Part shown: piece by piece, positions 22,901-33,752 of the stretch | How the letters are laid out: each line of letters starts with the position of its first letter | Position numbering within the stretch: the stretch's first letter is position 1 | Notes under the pieces: model-generated | What the model was told of the DNA's origin: nothing | The model's input: the letters and a program-made list of their open reading frames with translations, nothing else | Databases searched by the model: none | Assembly: GCA_018105865.1 (NCBI GenBank) | Contig: CM030869.1 | Span: forward strand, 7,567,525-7,631,524 | Direction of reading: 5' to 3' | Source: Metaphire vulgaris | Taxonomy: Eukaryota > Annelida > Clitellata > Crassiclitellata > Megascolecidae | Length of the DNA stretch: 64,000 nucleotides | Program-made: the position numbers and the translations under genes

Positions 22901-24722
22901 GGGTGGAAGTTGTGGCTGAAGTGTCGTGTAATGAGGACCGATTTGCGGTTGATGATCGGCTGAAAGAATATTCTGACGATGCGGTTGGAGTGCGAAGGAC
23001 TTTGGCTTTTGCTGGAACCGGTGTTGATTCTGACAAGGCCTCAGATAATCAGTCAGTTGCTTGCTGGAATATGATTCATTGTATTGTATACTGGACTATT
23101 TATATAGCGCCCGTAAACATAGCATAACCAAAAACAAGGGCACTTTGCAGGGGGTATGACTCATTGATTGCTTTGTTCTGTTGATTTTTTCAATGCACTG
23201 TAATTCAGAAGTTCCCAAACCACCGTCTGCGGAGAACTTGTGGCCCATTGGCTCTCAGAAAGTGGCCCGCAAGGCCTAGATATTTTATATTATTTGAGCA
23301 GTCATTTATAGTCTTAGAATTTGGTTTTTGAAAGATAAGAATGATATGACACAACTTTTGAAATGTTATAAACATCTAAATTTCCTATTTATCAATTCTA
23401 CTTTTAATCACAAGAATCCAGATCAGAATAATTGATTGTGTAGTTAAAATTTTAGAATTTTATAGCATTGTGGCTGGTTACCAACAACAATAATAATAAT
23501 AATAAATAATAATAATTATGTGCTTCTATAGCACCATTTCTAATACCCAAGGGTATCAATCGATTTTACTTTAAAATCCATCAGCAAAAGATCCAGGTCA
23601 TTCCAGACATCATTCAGAGGTAGAGAGGAAGACGGACTATGGAGTAAAAGTGGCTATGGCCCACTACCTGAAAAGCTTTGGAACCAATGCTGTAATAATA
23701 TGATTATGCTGCCTTAATTTCTTGATGAGGTATCTTCAATGGTAACAAAGATGATAAATATGTGACTAGTTGTAAGAAGACGGTTGAGAACAAATTTCTC
23801 TTGGATCTGGACCTATAATTTGACGTTTACTAGCAAAATTGAGTACTTCTGGAAGGACAGTAGATGCTGAGAAATGTTTCTTTTATTATAGGGCTCATCC
23901 ATATAGTACGTACGCAAAAAAGGCATATATTCAACCCCCTTCTCTCCGTTTGCACACGGTGTATACACACAAAATCTCCTAAATTCAACCCTCCTCTCAG
24001 TGCGTACGTACTATATGGATGGACCCTGAGTGTTTGCGTAGCTGAAAATGACTCTTTGGATTTTTCTAAATTTAAGCAGTTCTTACTTATTTATTTGTTT
24101 TGCCTCTAGAGGAGAGCTCAGCAAGAGCTGTTTGGTCAGATTTTCCGACTCTGATGGTTCTGTTTATGCCGCCCATCCACGTTCTTGTTCATTGTCTGCC
24201 AGCGCCGTTGTCGCGGAATCTACGGGTGCTAACAGCAGCAGCAGCAGCAGTGAATCGGTTCGTCCTTTTCACCACGGGAAGAAGCTGTTTCCCGATGGTG
24301 GTTCGGACGTGCACGGCGGCGGCGCCGCCTACGACACGGCGTGTCACACCGTCAAGTCGCTCAAGCGCCAGTGCATGAGTGTCGGGGACAGCATCGACGA
24401 AAAGGCCAAGGTCGAACGCGGGTACCTGAGCCTTCACAGCCTGGCCGAGGAGGAGAGCTGCCTCGAGAGTTTCGCCGGGGGCAGCGACATCGTCGCCATG
24501 GTGGCGGTTTCCGAGGAGAATCCGACCGCAGACTCGCATCACGCAAAGCCAAGGGCGATCAGGAGCTCGACGTCAGTGGCCGGTGCGCTCGTGACGGAAA
24601 TGAACGGACGTTGTCAAGCGGAGAAGCTGTCGAGCATGACCGAAGCCAAAGGTCCCGCGGAAAAACGGCGCTCGTCTTGTCGCACCAGAGTTCTCTTTGC
24701 GGAAGATTACTCGTCCAAATAA
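15799..24722 (+). CDS. RNF19: RNF19-type RBR E3 ubiquitin ligase (dorfin/NKLAM family), nine exons
   Basis: This is a membrane-anchored RING-between-RING ubiquitin ligase. Exons: 15799-16358, 16982-17175, 18448-18589, 19488-19650, 21068-21176, 21670-21801, 22062-22176, 22902-23051, 24110-24722. All phases match and the total is 2178 bp (725 residues plus stop). RING1 starts CPVCMQF with [12 protein letters not shown] is [24 protein letters not shown]2 is [21 protein letters not shown], where the cysteine of GSC is the expected catalytic one. Two hydrophobic membrane segments follow ([17 protein letters not shown] onward, and [21 protein letters not shown]), then YGVVPVSLC, as in RNF19A/B. The tail is Ser-rich, and the last exon is GC-rich with a CAG-repeat Ser run. 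The ATG at 15799 was chosen because the in-frame ATG at 15700 gives a hydrophobic stretch containing a likely acceptor (tatatag, ~15763). The donors at exons 4 and 7 are weak. Confidence 0.93.
16716..16800 (-). mobile_element. Dispersed TATAGCGC-type repeat (retrotransposon 3' tail)
   Basis: The stretch reading GTATACTGGACTATTTATATAGCGC, ending near GGCGCTTTACAGGGGG, recurs almost unchanged at 23083-23155. The gcgc...gcgct pairing and position beside simple repeats resemble the CR1/L2-like tails elsewhere in the window. It lies in RNF19 intron 1. Confidence 0.55.
17349..17670 (-). mobile_element. Truncated CR1/L2-like retrotransposon, C-terminus and tail
   Basis: The minus strand encodes a typical non-LTR ORF2 C-terminus ([18 protein letters not shown], then [10 protein letters not shown]). 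It is followed by the AGCGC-type 3' region and a TTCTA pentanucleotide tail (about 17349-17378 on the plus strand). It lies in RNF19 intron 2. Confidence 0.7.
17789..18132 (+). mobile_element. SPIN-like hAT MITE, copy 1
   Basis: 344 bp with CAGCGGTTCTCAACCTG ends and a subterminal GGGTCGCGACCCC block. It is flanked by a perfect 8-bp duplication, ctatagat (17781-17788 and 18133-18140). The terminal sequence and the motif AGGGGTCGCC followed by GACCATC closely resemble the SPIN/Charlie group of hAT transposons as I remember it. No transposase. It lies in RNF19 intron 2. Confidence 0.92.
19870..19926 (+). repeat. AT microsatellite
   Basis: Two AT runs separated by an AATT step, in RNF19 intron 4. 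Confidence 0.95.
20310..20597 (+). mobile_element. Truncated L2/CR1-like 3' end with GATT tail
   Basis: A degraded ORF2 C-terminus ([12 protein letters not shown], then [10 protein letters not shown]) precedes GGTGCCATAGAAGTTTGATT and a tandem GATT tail. This matches the layout of CR1/L2 insertions. It lies in RNF19 intron 4. Confidence 0.62.
20637..20998 (-). mobile_element. Non-LTR retrotransposon 3' end, second copy (inverted)
   Basis: Reverse complement of the same family as 9875-10262. The tail is CAGGT repeats at 20637 and the coding remnant reads toward 20637. It is diverged, and lies in RNF19 intron 4 just before exon 5. Confidence 0.75.
22231..22315. mobile_element. TTAA palindromic mini-element, copy 4
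   Basis: TTAACCCCTTAACTGGG at the left and GGTTAAGGGGTTAA at the right, both with TTAA, and the core TTTTACATTGAGTTACAG. It lies in RNF19 intron 7, followed at 22748-22828 by a more diverged copy with the core CATTTTACATTACGTTACA. Confidence 0.85.
22748..22828. mobile_element. Diverged TTAA mini-element, copy 5
   Basis: TTAACCCTTTTTCC at the left and AAAAGGTTTAA at the right around CATTTTACATTACGTTACA. It is the most diverged of the nine copies. Confidence 0.65.
23083..23155 (-). mobile_element. Dispersed TATAGCGC-type repeat, second copy
   Basis: Nearly identical to 16716-16800 (GTATACTGGACTATTTATATAGCGC region and the AACCAAAAACAAGGGC block). It lies immediately after the RNF19 exon 8 donor. 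Confidence 0.55.
23891..24026. mobile_element. PIF/Harbinger-like MITE (CCATATAGTACGTACG family), copy 1
   Basis: Left GGGCTCATCCATATAGTACG, right its inverse CTATATGGATGGACCC. The interior has two TCAACCC blocks and TGCACAC. The flanks here are degraded (ata / tga). It lies in RNF19 intron 8, 84 bp before the last exon. Confidence 0.75.
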
Positions 24723-24732
24723 TACTTAGATA

Positions 24733-24904
24733 CAGTGAAACCCGCTTAATTGCATAGGTGCCGTGCAAGCCTTGCTTATGCGATTAGCCGGGAAGTCTGA
24801 TAATTATTAATTGTGCTCACAAAACACTGGTTCGGGTTTTTATGCTGTTATGCGATCATGCGAGTTATGCAATTAAGCGGTATGCGATGAAGTGGGATCC
24901 ACTG
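24733..24904. mobile_element. Pogo/mariner-like MITE in the RNF19 3' UTR
   Basis: CAGTGAAACCCGCTTAATTG at the left, CAATTAAGCGG further in, and GGATCCACTG at the right, flanked by TA on both sides. It starts 11 bp after the RNF19 stop codon, so it is probably transcribed in the 3' UTR. Confidence 0.8.
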
Positions 24905-25377
24905 TATCTGATAACCTTTAATACCTTCTGCCTGTGCTGATTGACCCCGATATTTTGTTGCAAATGCTTCTTTTTCACAAGCTTGCAAGTTCTTCTGAGA
25001 CTTGGCTTATGGTTAATCTTGATAAGGATGCAGTTTCTCTTAAGTTATGATATCGATTCAGTAAGCAGATAAAAATCAAGTATTGGATATTGTGCCTTTG
25101 TATTGCATTGAATAATTTGAATCACTACGATGATCTGCTGATGTAATCTATTTTACTTGTAATTTGTTACGAGTAAGGGTGACTGTGACTTTAGCGTAAA
25201 ACCTTTTATACACATTTACTTATTCTGCGTAGATTTAGATGATCTGTCATTAGATGGCGTCAAGGAATTTTAGAAATTCTGAACACATTTTCCTGTTTAA
25301 ATTATTTAACAGCCAATGATGTTAAAGCTTACCGTAGTATGCCTTCGTTCAGAGGCAAATCTACATGGTGGCACATG

Positions 25378-25443
<66 letters not shown>

Positions 25444-26035
25444 CCCACCCCAAATATTTAGTTTGCTAATCTTGTGTCATGACAAAAAGTTATAAAGACA
25501 TGAATAAATAAGTGACTTCTTCCTTTTCAATAATTTTAGCAGCATACATCGTCAATCCATTTGGAAGGGGAGGGACAAAGCAGAATGGGGATGGGACACG
25601 AAGTTCCCTCTGCCCCCCCCCCCCTTCCCGACTGAATCTCTAGATCAGACCTTGCTTTTATTTTACACATTTTGTTGGAAACTTTCTTAATCTTGAGGGG
25701 ATTAATTGACTGGAGTTGTTTTCCTTCTCCTAGGTTGTTAGTCCATGTGGAATAAAGTGCTTAATATCATTCATAAACCAATAAATCAATAAATTTTCAT
25801 AAGACCAAATCTTTTACTGCGTGGATTTAATTTAATTATTATTGTGTTCGCAGTATTTGATTCAGTTCTCAGACAGAACAGAGGTTTTGCTTTGTGTAGA
25901 CTTGTTGCATTCTTTGGAACATGAGTTTAGTACACCTATTAACTATTGTGCAGTTCAATGAATTTAGCTGACAAAAGTGCTATGCTTATAAGAGTGCTAT
26001 GCTAGCTGCTGAATTTTGATAGAAATATCCTCCCT

Positions 26036-26116
26036 TAACCCCTTTGCTGTGTATTTAACTGTAACTCAATGTAAAATGGACGGATATATTCGGGCTTCCC
26101 GATAAAGGGGTTAAGT
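26036..26116. mobile_element. TTAA palindromic mini-element, copy 6
   Basis: CTTAACCCCTTTGCTGTG at the left, AAAGGGGTTAAG at the right, TTAA on both sides, with the inverse core TGTAACTCAATGTAAAATG. Confidence 0.85.
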
Positions 26117-26333
26117 AAATATGACTTGTTGCATGTTAGTTAAACATGAAGTTGATGTATAGTGTCTGGTGTCTTGCCTTTGTGTGTTTATTGTTTCATT
26201 CTGTGAGGTGCCTGTATATTCTCCTCTGTATTGGTTTTTGTGTGAACGTTGATGTCTTTATTGTTTTGTGAATTGTATAATATTGCAGCATTGATCTGAA
26301 AGCTTTCCATTTATGTCAGATCTGAGTTTAGTG

Positions 26334-26683
26334 CAGCGGTTCTCAACCTGTGGGTCGCGACCCCGACGGGGGTCGAATGACGATTTGCCAGGGGTCGCCT
26401 GAAACCTTCGAAAATATGGGGTTATCTCTTTTTTCATGCGCAGAACTTGTAATTGTACAATTGTCCAATTTACAGTTACTCGTTTTTAAAACTAGAATTG
26501 CCATTCGAGGATAGACATTGCAGACAACTGAATCCGAATTATTTCAAACATTTTAATTGTTGTAGCATTATTGTTTTTAACAGTTTACATTATGAACGAA
26601 AGTGATTTTACGGTTGGGGGGTCGCCACATCATGGGGAATTGAATTGAAGGGGTCACGACACTGTAAAGGTTGAGAACCGCTG
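26334..26683 (+). mobile_element. SPIN-like hAT MITE, copy 2
   Basis: 350 bp, same ends (CAGCGGTTCTCAACCTG / inverse) and same interior as 17789-18132. The perfect 8-bp duplication is gtttagtg (26326-26333 and 26684-26691). The two copies align along their whole length with scattered substitutions and small indels. Confidence 0.93.
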
Positions 26684-26935
26684 GTTTAGTGAGATGTTGA
26701 CCCCACTATGGTGAGTATTTTAGTGCCAATGCTCTCACCTACTTGCCTCATCTACTACAAGTCAAGTGGTATTTGAGAGTGCAGGGGAAGAAGGGTTAAT
26801 TCCTTCATTATGATAAATAGGTTGCATGAAAATTCCCCCTTGCTATTTTTAGAGTGGACCAGTTTGGGAGGAGTCAGTACTTGCTTAGCATGATTTTAAG
26901 TGGCTGAGGAGGCATTACTGCCTGTGTGAAAGCCA

Positions 26936-27009
26936 CTAGGGGCGCTAACGGGACTCGAACCCACTCCTGCCGCTTCAGTGCGTAACCCACTCTGCCATCT
27001 TCTGGCACC
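26936..27009 (-). repeat. tRNA-like sequence (SINE head)
   Basis: On the minus strand an A box (GGCAGAGTGGGTTACGC) and a B box (GGGTTCGAGTCCC) are spaced as in a tRNA. The acceptor ends do not pair well, so this is more likely the head of a tRNA-derived SINE than a working tRNA gene. Confidence 0.5.
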
Positions 27010-27455
27010 AGTATACAGTAACCAGGGATTTTCCCTCTTCCCCTTACAAATGCCACGCTGTCTACAAGAGATTTGTGGTAATGTCTTTGTCTAAACGTTG
27101 ATTTCGTAGATGGTTTATTTCCAAGTGCCGATAAAGTACGATGATTTATATTCACGATGCATTCCAGTTGTAAACGGTCTGTTGCAGTGCGTACCTAGGC
27201 AGTGGTGCAAATCTGGTCAGAAAAACGGCTGTGTCCTAAGTTCTCCCCGAGTTTTTTTTAGCAGTTTAATGTGTTTGAAAATTGCGAATTTGCTTGAAAT
27301 TTGTGAATTTTCTATGTTGTTCTTGCAGCACGCAGGTTAACCATCTTGCGAATGTCGTTTTCCCCGGCAAATTCACAATTTAAAACACATTAAACTGCTA
27401 AAACTTTTAAGGCTCCTAGTCTGTTTCACTCACTGCAACAACCGTCAAACCTTTA

Positions 27456-27520
<65 letters not shown>

Positions 27521-27835
27521 GCTTACTCTATGTAATGTACGTTATAGCATGAAAAAATTAATTACGTAGCCAAATCTGGCTATTACCGGAGCAGTATTCT
27601 GGGATGCTCACATAATTGTGTTTATTTCGTAGCCAAAAACACCTGAGTCCACACCCTTATGAACACGACCTTCTCAAAAATACCTGTGTCAAGACGCAAG
27701 GTCATGGTTCATGCTTGCACCCCTGTACCTAGGGTATAGCAGGTATGGCAGATGTCCTGGGTGCCACTTGAAGGGTGTGCAGAAACTGATCTTGTCTTAC
27801 TCAGGCTAGAAAGAGAAGACACAGACAGTGACGGC

Positions 27836-28003
27836 TCTAGGATTTGGCAAGTGGGGGGCCATTGGGGTGGCAACTTCTAATCATGGGGGGGCAACCATTT
27901 GTTGTTTAATGTATGTAGCATTAAGTATAGGGTCCCAACAGGGGGCCAGGTACTCAATAGGGGGGCACGGGTCCCCCTGGCCTACCCGGTGGAGCCGCCA
28001 CTG
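27836..28003 (+). mobile_element. hAT-type MITE, CAGTGGCGG family, copy 3
   Basis: CAGTGACGGCTCTAGG to GGTGGAGCCGCCACTG, same interior as 1355-1536. The flanking octamers do not match clearly (gacacaga / cactgaga). Confidence 0.82.
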
Positions 28004-28757
28004 CACTGAGAAAACTGACTTTGTCAAATAAAGCATGGGTTTAAAAGTTAATTTTTTTTTTAGTTATCAGAAAATTGAGTTGAATCTGATAAATCTGTAG
28101 CGAAGACAAAATTTCTTTTGTAAGCAGAGTTCTCTTGTTGGCATTGAGAGTCAGATAACAATGAATTACTGTTATGTCTTATTACTTGACTAACTGTACG
28201 TGTTATACTGTAGTTTTGATATTCATCTGTTGCCAAAGTAAGTAAGCACTGCCATCTATTTTTAACAATGTTTCTTGCTTTCTGCAATGAAGAATTTGTA
28301 CAATAGAGCCACTGACAATGACACTGACAATTTTTGAATACTGATTTGTATTCTGTTCGTAACTTATTACACGTGCCTGACACAGAATTAAATTCTGCAT
28401 ATGTCTGAAATTCTGTGTTTAGTAATGGCAACACATTTTGAAAATGCCATAAACTTGGACTTGTATTTTGGGAAATAGTTTGCAGGACAGCTATTAAAGG
28501 TCGCTGTGAAGAATCTACATGTTTAATATTCTACATTCTACATGAAATAGAATGTGTTACTATAGATTTCATTCTAAAGATTACATACTCTGCCGAATAG
28601 TGTATTTAGTTGCAGAAAGATGATTTCGTTTAATATTCTGCATTCTACAATGATGCTTAATGAAGTGAATAGAATTTGGACGTCTTTTGAACAATATCAA
28701 ATTTCTAAGACTTCATGACAAAACAATGTATTTTGTGATGTTGGATACTGTATTATA

Positions 28758-29070
28758 TAGTGGTGTAGCCATGATTTCCCCAAGGGGGGTTTGGTTTTGA
28801 TCGTGACCAGAAAAAATTTTTGACAACAAAAAAACCTCTGCCTTTTTAGGAGGCGGACAAGCAAAAAAAGTCTTCACCTTCCTGACAGCTTTACATTCTT
28901 TCTATTTTCTATGGCACTTAGCAATTTTTTTCGGTCGGCGGCCAGCCACGGGGAGTGTTTGACCCCAAAATTGTGTCCGAAAATGAAAAATGTATGGAAA
29001 AGCATGTAAAAAAATCTTGCCGGCAGCCAAGGGGGGTTTTAACCCCAAACCCCCCTTGGCTACGCCACTG
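28758..29070 (+). mobile_element. hAT-like MITE with TAGTGGTGTAGCC ends
   Basis: Left TAGTGGTGTAGCCATG, right CCTTGGCTACGCCACTG. The interior contains GGACAAGCAAAAAAAGTC, the motif shared with other MITE families here. No clear target duplication remains. A partial relative is at about 32675-32985. Confidence 0.7.
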
Positions 29071-29502
29071 TGTGTGCTGTTATCACAAAATCTGTAACTT
29101 TAGTGATCTTCCAGTGTGTACATTTGTTAAGACTTTTACCAGTGCCGACCGTGGCCCAGTGAAGGATTTTGTGTGAATTGGCTTCTCCTGTTCTAAATGT
29201 CTTGTTGCATGCTGAAAATAACTTTGATAGTACAGAGGTATTTATTACAGTTACAGAAATTACAGTTTGATTTATTGTGGCAAGGTTTTTGAGAGCCATT
29301 GTACAGCTGTTGATTACTGCATTGGTTCATTTGTATCATTACAGTACATACATAATTGTGTTTATTGACCGTCTTTTATGTTAATTTAAGATTGAACTTA
29401 ACCTTCGCTTTGCACATTTTGTGACATAGCCATGGATTTTTAGCCGCACAATTCCGAATACTGTACAATCGCTATAAAGATCGACACTAATTAACGCTTT
29501 TA

Positions 29503-29714
29503 GGGCCCATCCATATAGTACGTACACACTGAGAGTGGTTTTAGAGTGGTTTTCACACAGGCTTACTTAGCCTCCTAAACCACTTAAAATCACATTATTA
29601 TTACTGAGGGGGAGATGGGGTTGGATTTAGGAGATTTTGTATGTACAGTGTGCAAACGGGGAGACGGGTGCTTAAAATGTGCCTTTTTTGCATATGTACT
29701 ATATGGATGAGCCC
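29503..29714. mobile_element. PIF/Harbinger-like MITE, copy 2
   Basis: GGGCCCATCCATATAGTACG at the left, CTATATGGATGAGCCC at the right, flanked by TTA on both sides (29500-29502, 29715-29717). TTA is an expected PIF/Harbinger target. Confidence 0.85.
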
Positions 29715-29775
29715 TTAGCCACAGTTGAAATGCGATGGTACACACGAAATAGAAGCTGCAGGTTTCAACTTACTA

Positions 29776-30182
29776 CAGTAGAACTTCGATATAACGGACT
29801 CTATTATAATGTATACTCAGTTATAGCATACTGCAATGTAATCTCGTGATGTGCTACTACAGCTGTGTGAAAAAGTCCTGCACGTTTATAGGATTTAGGG
29901 ATTTTGTTTTTTTATGAATATCTGAATAACCATTAATGATTTAGGATATGCAAATCTCAATATATTTCAACGGGTATTGATGTTTTTGGTAAAGAATTTG
30001 CTAATTATTGTGTGATTGCCTTATGGATCCTCACAACAAAAATTTTATGAGGAGCGTGACACGTGAAACGTGCAGGACTTTTTCACACAGCTGTATATTG
30101 GATGGTATTTGATACGACACCTCATATATAACATACTCAATTTTACGGACCCCCTTCAGTATGTTATAACAAAGTTCTATTG
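29776..30182. mobile_element. Pogo/mariner-like MITE interrupted by a second MITE
   Basis: Outer ends CAGTAGAACTTCGATATAAC and GTTATAACAAAGTTCTATTG. TA flanks the left end. The interior from 29860 to 30093 is a different element. A clean relative of the outer element is at 31466-31624. Confidence 0.75.
29860..30093. mobile_element. Tc1/mariner-like MITE, nested
   Basis: Near-perfect inverted ends CAGCTGTGTGAAAAAGTCC / GGACTTTTTCACACAGCTG, about 28 bp long, each flanked by TA. It is inserted inside the element at 29776-30182. Confidence 0.88.
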
Positions 30183-31465
30183 TGTAATACTTGATTATTA
30201 CTGTTTTTCTAGTCCAAACTATCAAGGCTAGTATATTTTAATGATGAATTTGTATTTGTGCATTGTGACCTGCAGTTGAAGACCAAGGTCATTATTTTCG
30301 TGACTGGAAAGCTGGTGTCGTCAGATTGTGTTTTTTGTCCTTACGATGAGCATACGATGTATTTGGTGTAAAGTTTAATGCTTAAACCTAATGCCATAGC
30401 CAAAGTTGTACTTAACTTAACGAAAGCAAATGTCTGGTGGTTTTAGAAAATCAAAGAACTTAACCCAAGTAGTGGTGTTATAGAAATGTATTGAAATCAA
30501 AGTCTTATTTATTAAGTCCAAGAATTTTACAACAGCATAATAAATGTATGCATTGTATCTAAAAAACATAGCATGTTTATTATGTCTAACTCATAAAATC
30601 AATCGTTGTAAATAACATCTTATACATGCTCCGTTAATTATTATACAATTTTTTTACAAAGAGAGTAGCAGTGTGGTCAAGACAACAACTTTGAATGCAT
30701 CATTTTGTTAGCATTCAAATGGAAAGTATGAAGTGCTTATTAGAAATTTAATGCGTTAAATGTTATAGTGTAATTAAATGAATAAACGAATTTTCTTCCA
30801 AAATGTGATAGAGAAAATCTTTGATTCTACGCGGTGGAAGTGGCAACTTCATTTTCCTGAAATTCCACAGCATGTTAACAAAAATGTGGGTTTTGGCAAT
30901 GTTCATTTGATATCAGACTGAAATATGCAGATTAAAAAAAACTAATGAAAGAACCTTCATATGAACATAATTTACACATGCAGTAAGACAAACAATACAT
31001 CTGAGATTCTGAGTAAATGTCTTCCAAATTCACAGTTAAGTGTCCAATTTTTTTTAAACTGAGTAAAATTCCTATAGTTATGCAACAAAACACACCAAAC
31101 AATTGAACCATTATAAGTTTATTTAGGAATCAAAGCTAATGAAACTTAGGTCATTGGATACAAAGCAAAAATGTTACAATCGTCTGCTTGAAACCTCTAA
31201 ATTTACGCTTCTCTATTATACCGGGTAAACAAAATTCTGTTAAGCTGGTCAGAAACAATTTGACAATTGGTAATGAAAAGATTCAAGGTGAACACATAAT
31301 ATGCAAAATCAAAAACTAATCCTGTTGTTAAAACATTACCTTTGAACTGACATGTTCAGTGATCGTGTGTTACTTTTTCGGTTAAAGCACTATATAAATT
31401 ATAATAATAAAACTGCAGTTTATAATTGTTAGAAATTATTATTATAAAAACTGTAGTTTATAATA

Positions 31466-31624
31466 CAGCAGAACCTCGTTATATCGAACTCGCTTATATC
31501 GAAATCACGTTTATATCGAAGTTTGAGCGCCGGTCCCACCAAAACAGTGTTAATGATACAGGTATCGGATATATCGAAGTATTTATCACGGTCCCTTGAA
31601 CTTTGATATAACGAGGTTCTACTG
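31466..31624. mobile_element. Pogo/mariner-like MITE, CAGCAGAACCTCG
   Basis: CAGCAGAACCTCGTTATATC at the left, GATATAACGAGGTTCTACTG at the right, TA on both sides. The interior has repeated TATATCGAA blocks. Confidence 0.85.
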
Positions 31625-31723
31625 TATGTTAGAATTAAAAACAAAATCAAACTTTTCACTTGCTCCTCAAATTCTCACTCTAATTTCATTACAGAGTAAA
31701 AAATTAAAATAGCTAGTCACAAC

Positions 31724-31982
31724 CAGGGCCGTCGAGAGAAAATACGGGCCGGGGGACAAATATTGATTCTGGGCCTCTTGTTTCAAAATCTTGAGAAGCC
31801 AAAAACATGCTGACGAGCAAAAAAGGTCGTCTCATATTAAATAAATGCTGACAAGCAAAAAAAGAGTTTGTCACTTACATCTTTTACATTGAAATAATTT
31901 TTTTCTTGTCAGCACGGGCCCTTTGTTTATCGCCGGGCCCGGGAAAAAGATGTACCCCCTGTCCTCCCTCTCATCAGTCCTG
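31724..31982 (+). mobile_element. hAT-type MITE, CAGGGCCG family, copy 3
   Basis: CAGGGCCGTCGAGAG at the left, CAGTCCTG at the right, perfect 8-bp duplication gtcacaac (31716-31723 and 31983-31990). The interior carries two copies of the GACRAGCAAAAAAGG motif. Confidence 0.88.
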
Positions 31983-32210
31983 GTCACAACAATTTGTACA
32001 AATTCCTCTTAAACAGTGGTGGGGTAGATCAACCAACTGAAATCTTACAACATTAAAGTGCAGAAAACATATCCAGTGGATAATGAAAACTGTATGTAGC
32101 ATACTACCACCACAACCTCAAACGTTCAACTTCAATATCACATTTCAGAATATTCAAAAGCCAGTACCAAACCAATAACACTATAGGATAAATCCACACA
32201 AAATGGATAC

Positions 32211-32455
32211 TTGGATAACAATTTCTACCTAATCACTGTCAAACTACTGAGTAAACATGCACTTCAAAAAGATGAAATCTCTGTAGCATTAGTTCCGGCC
32301 GAAGAATGCACCATAATCCAAATAACACCGAAAACTTATTGCCCGACATTAGAAATAGCGGGATCCAATTCAATTGTTCTATGTTTACCCCCACAATTCA
32401 TCATCCGTGGAACACAAATTATTGCACAAATTAGGCTGACAAATAATAATAATAA
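32211..32455 (+). other. Coding-like stretch of unknown origin
   Basis: An open frame of about 80 codons with balanced composition (for example VPAEECTIIQITPK and PPQFIIRGTQIIAQI) in an otherwise AT-rich region. There is no clear start, splice site or neighbour. It could be an exon of an unknown gene or a remnant of an old mobile element. I do not recognise a family. Confidence 0.25.
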
Positions 32456-33691
32456 TTATGATTAGAATAATCAAGAACTGCTTAGGACGGTGCATCATAC
32501 CAGGTACTGCTAGGACAACTTACCACTGAAAAAATAAGGTTCAAGATTGGCAGGCCACAACCAGCCCCATAGATAAAAATAGAATAAGACAGAATAATAA
32601 GGAAAAGCAAACAGAAAGAACATTGATTTAACTCTAGATTTCATGTATAACAATTAGTGTGTTAAACTGCTCATTGGCTTAAGCCAGAATTTTCCAAAGG
32701 GGATTATGGTTCCCGTGATTCCCAATTTCGGAAAATTCTGACAAGCAAAAAAGTCATCATTCCATAATTTCATTAACAGTAATACGGAAAAATCCTGACA
32801 AGTGATTAGGTCATCAGCTATTATTATGCTTCAATAATTGCTGAAATATAGAAATATATGGGGTAAAAAATAAAATTAAATTTTTTTGGGTCACCAAGGG
32901 AGATTTTAACCTCCAAAACTCCCCCTTCCCTACACTGTGAACAGCCAAGGGGGTTTTAACCCCCAAGCCCTCTGGTTATGCCACTGAAACTGCTAACTTC
33001 ATAATACAACTAAGGCACAGCAGGACAGTGCATTTAACAGAGATGTAGAGACTAAAGAAGGCAAGAAGTAGTTAAGCTGGTGTTGCAACTCACAAACTCA
33101 GCACAAGGTGAATAGTGCTGGGTGGTGTTAGCATAGAAAAATTAATTAATATTACGCTGACATGAAAAGTTCAAGTTGGTAATAAATTCACACCGGCCCG
33201 AAAACAAGATGGATTCCAGCGCACCACTTTACAACCAGTCATCTTCATCAATATTCTACTTTCTATTTTTTCTATCATTATCGTTATTACAAATCATTAT
33301 CGCTATTATAACTATTACTGTTACTGAACTCAACCGAGGACAAACCTTGCATGAAGTTCATAGTGTGATAACTATGAAAAATTAACAATTCAAGCCTCTA
33401 CAGATCTTTGAAAAAGATACTTTTGGATACTGGTAAATCAAATGGTAATTTCTGCCGATGATATTCCAAATTACAGTACGAAAGTTACTTACACTACGAA
33501 CAGATTGACATTATCAACAATGATTGTATTTCAAGATAACTAAAAGAAAATAAACTGCAAGTAAAATGTGACAAAAAATAAAACTCAAAGGCAGTAATAA
33601 TTATAAAACTTATATACCGGTAACAACAGAACATCAATTAATTTTTAACTTTAACATGGTACACATAGACACAGTATTTATTTGTCTTGCT

Positions 33692-33693
<2 letters not shown>

Positions 33694-33750
<57 letters not shown>
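33694..33750 (+). repeat. ATT microsatellite
   Basis: About 19 uninterrupted ATT units in the gene-poor region. Confidence 0.95.

Positions 33751-33752
<2 letters not shown>

Noticed and set aside
23203..23698. Further hAT element (CAGAAGTTCCCAAACCACC ... GGAACCAATGCTG)
   Set aside because: Ends resemble a hAT MITE, but the flanking octamers do not match and the interior contains another dispersed repeat, so the limits could not be supported.
24189..24757. Several overlapping open frames on both strands
   Set aside because: All overlap the GC-rich last exon of RNF19, where stops are rare in every frame.
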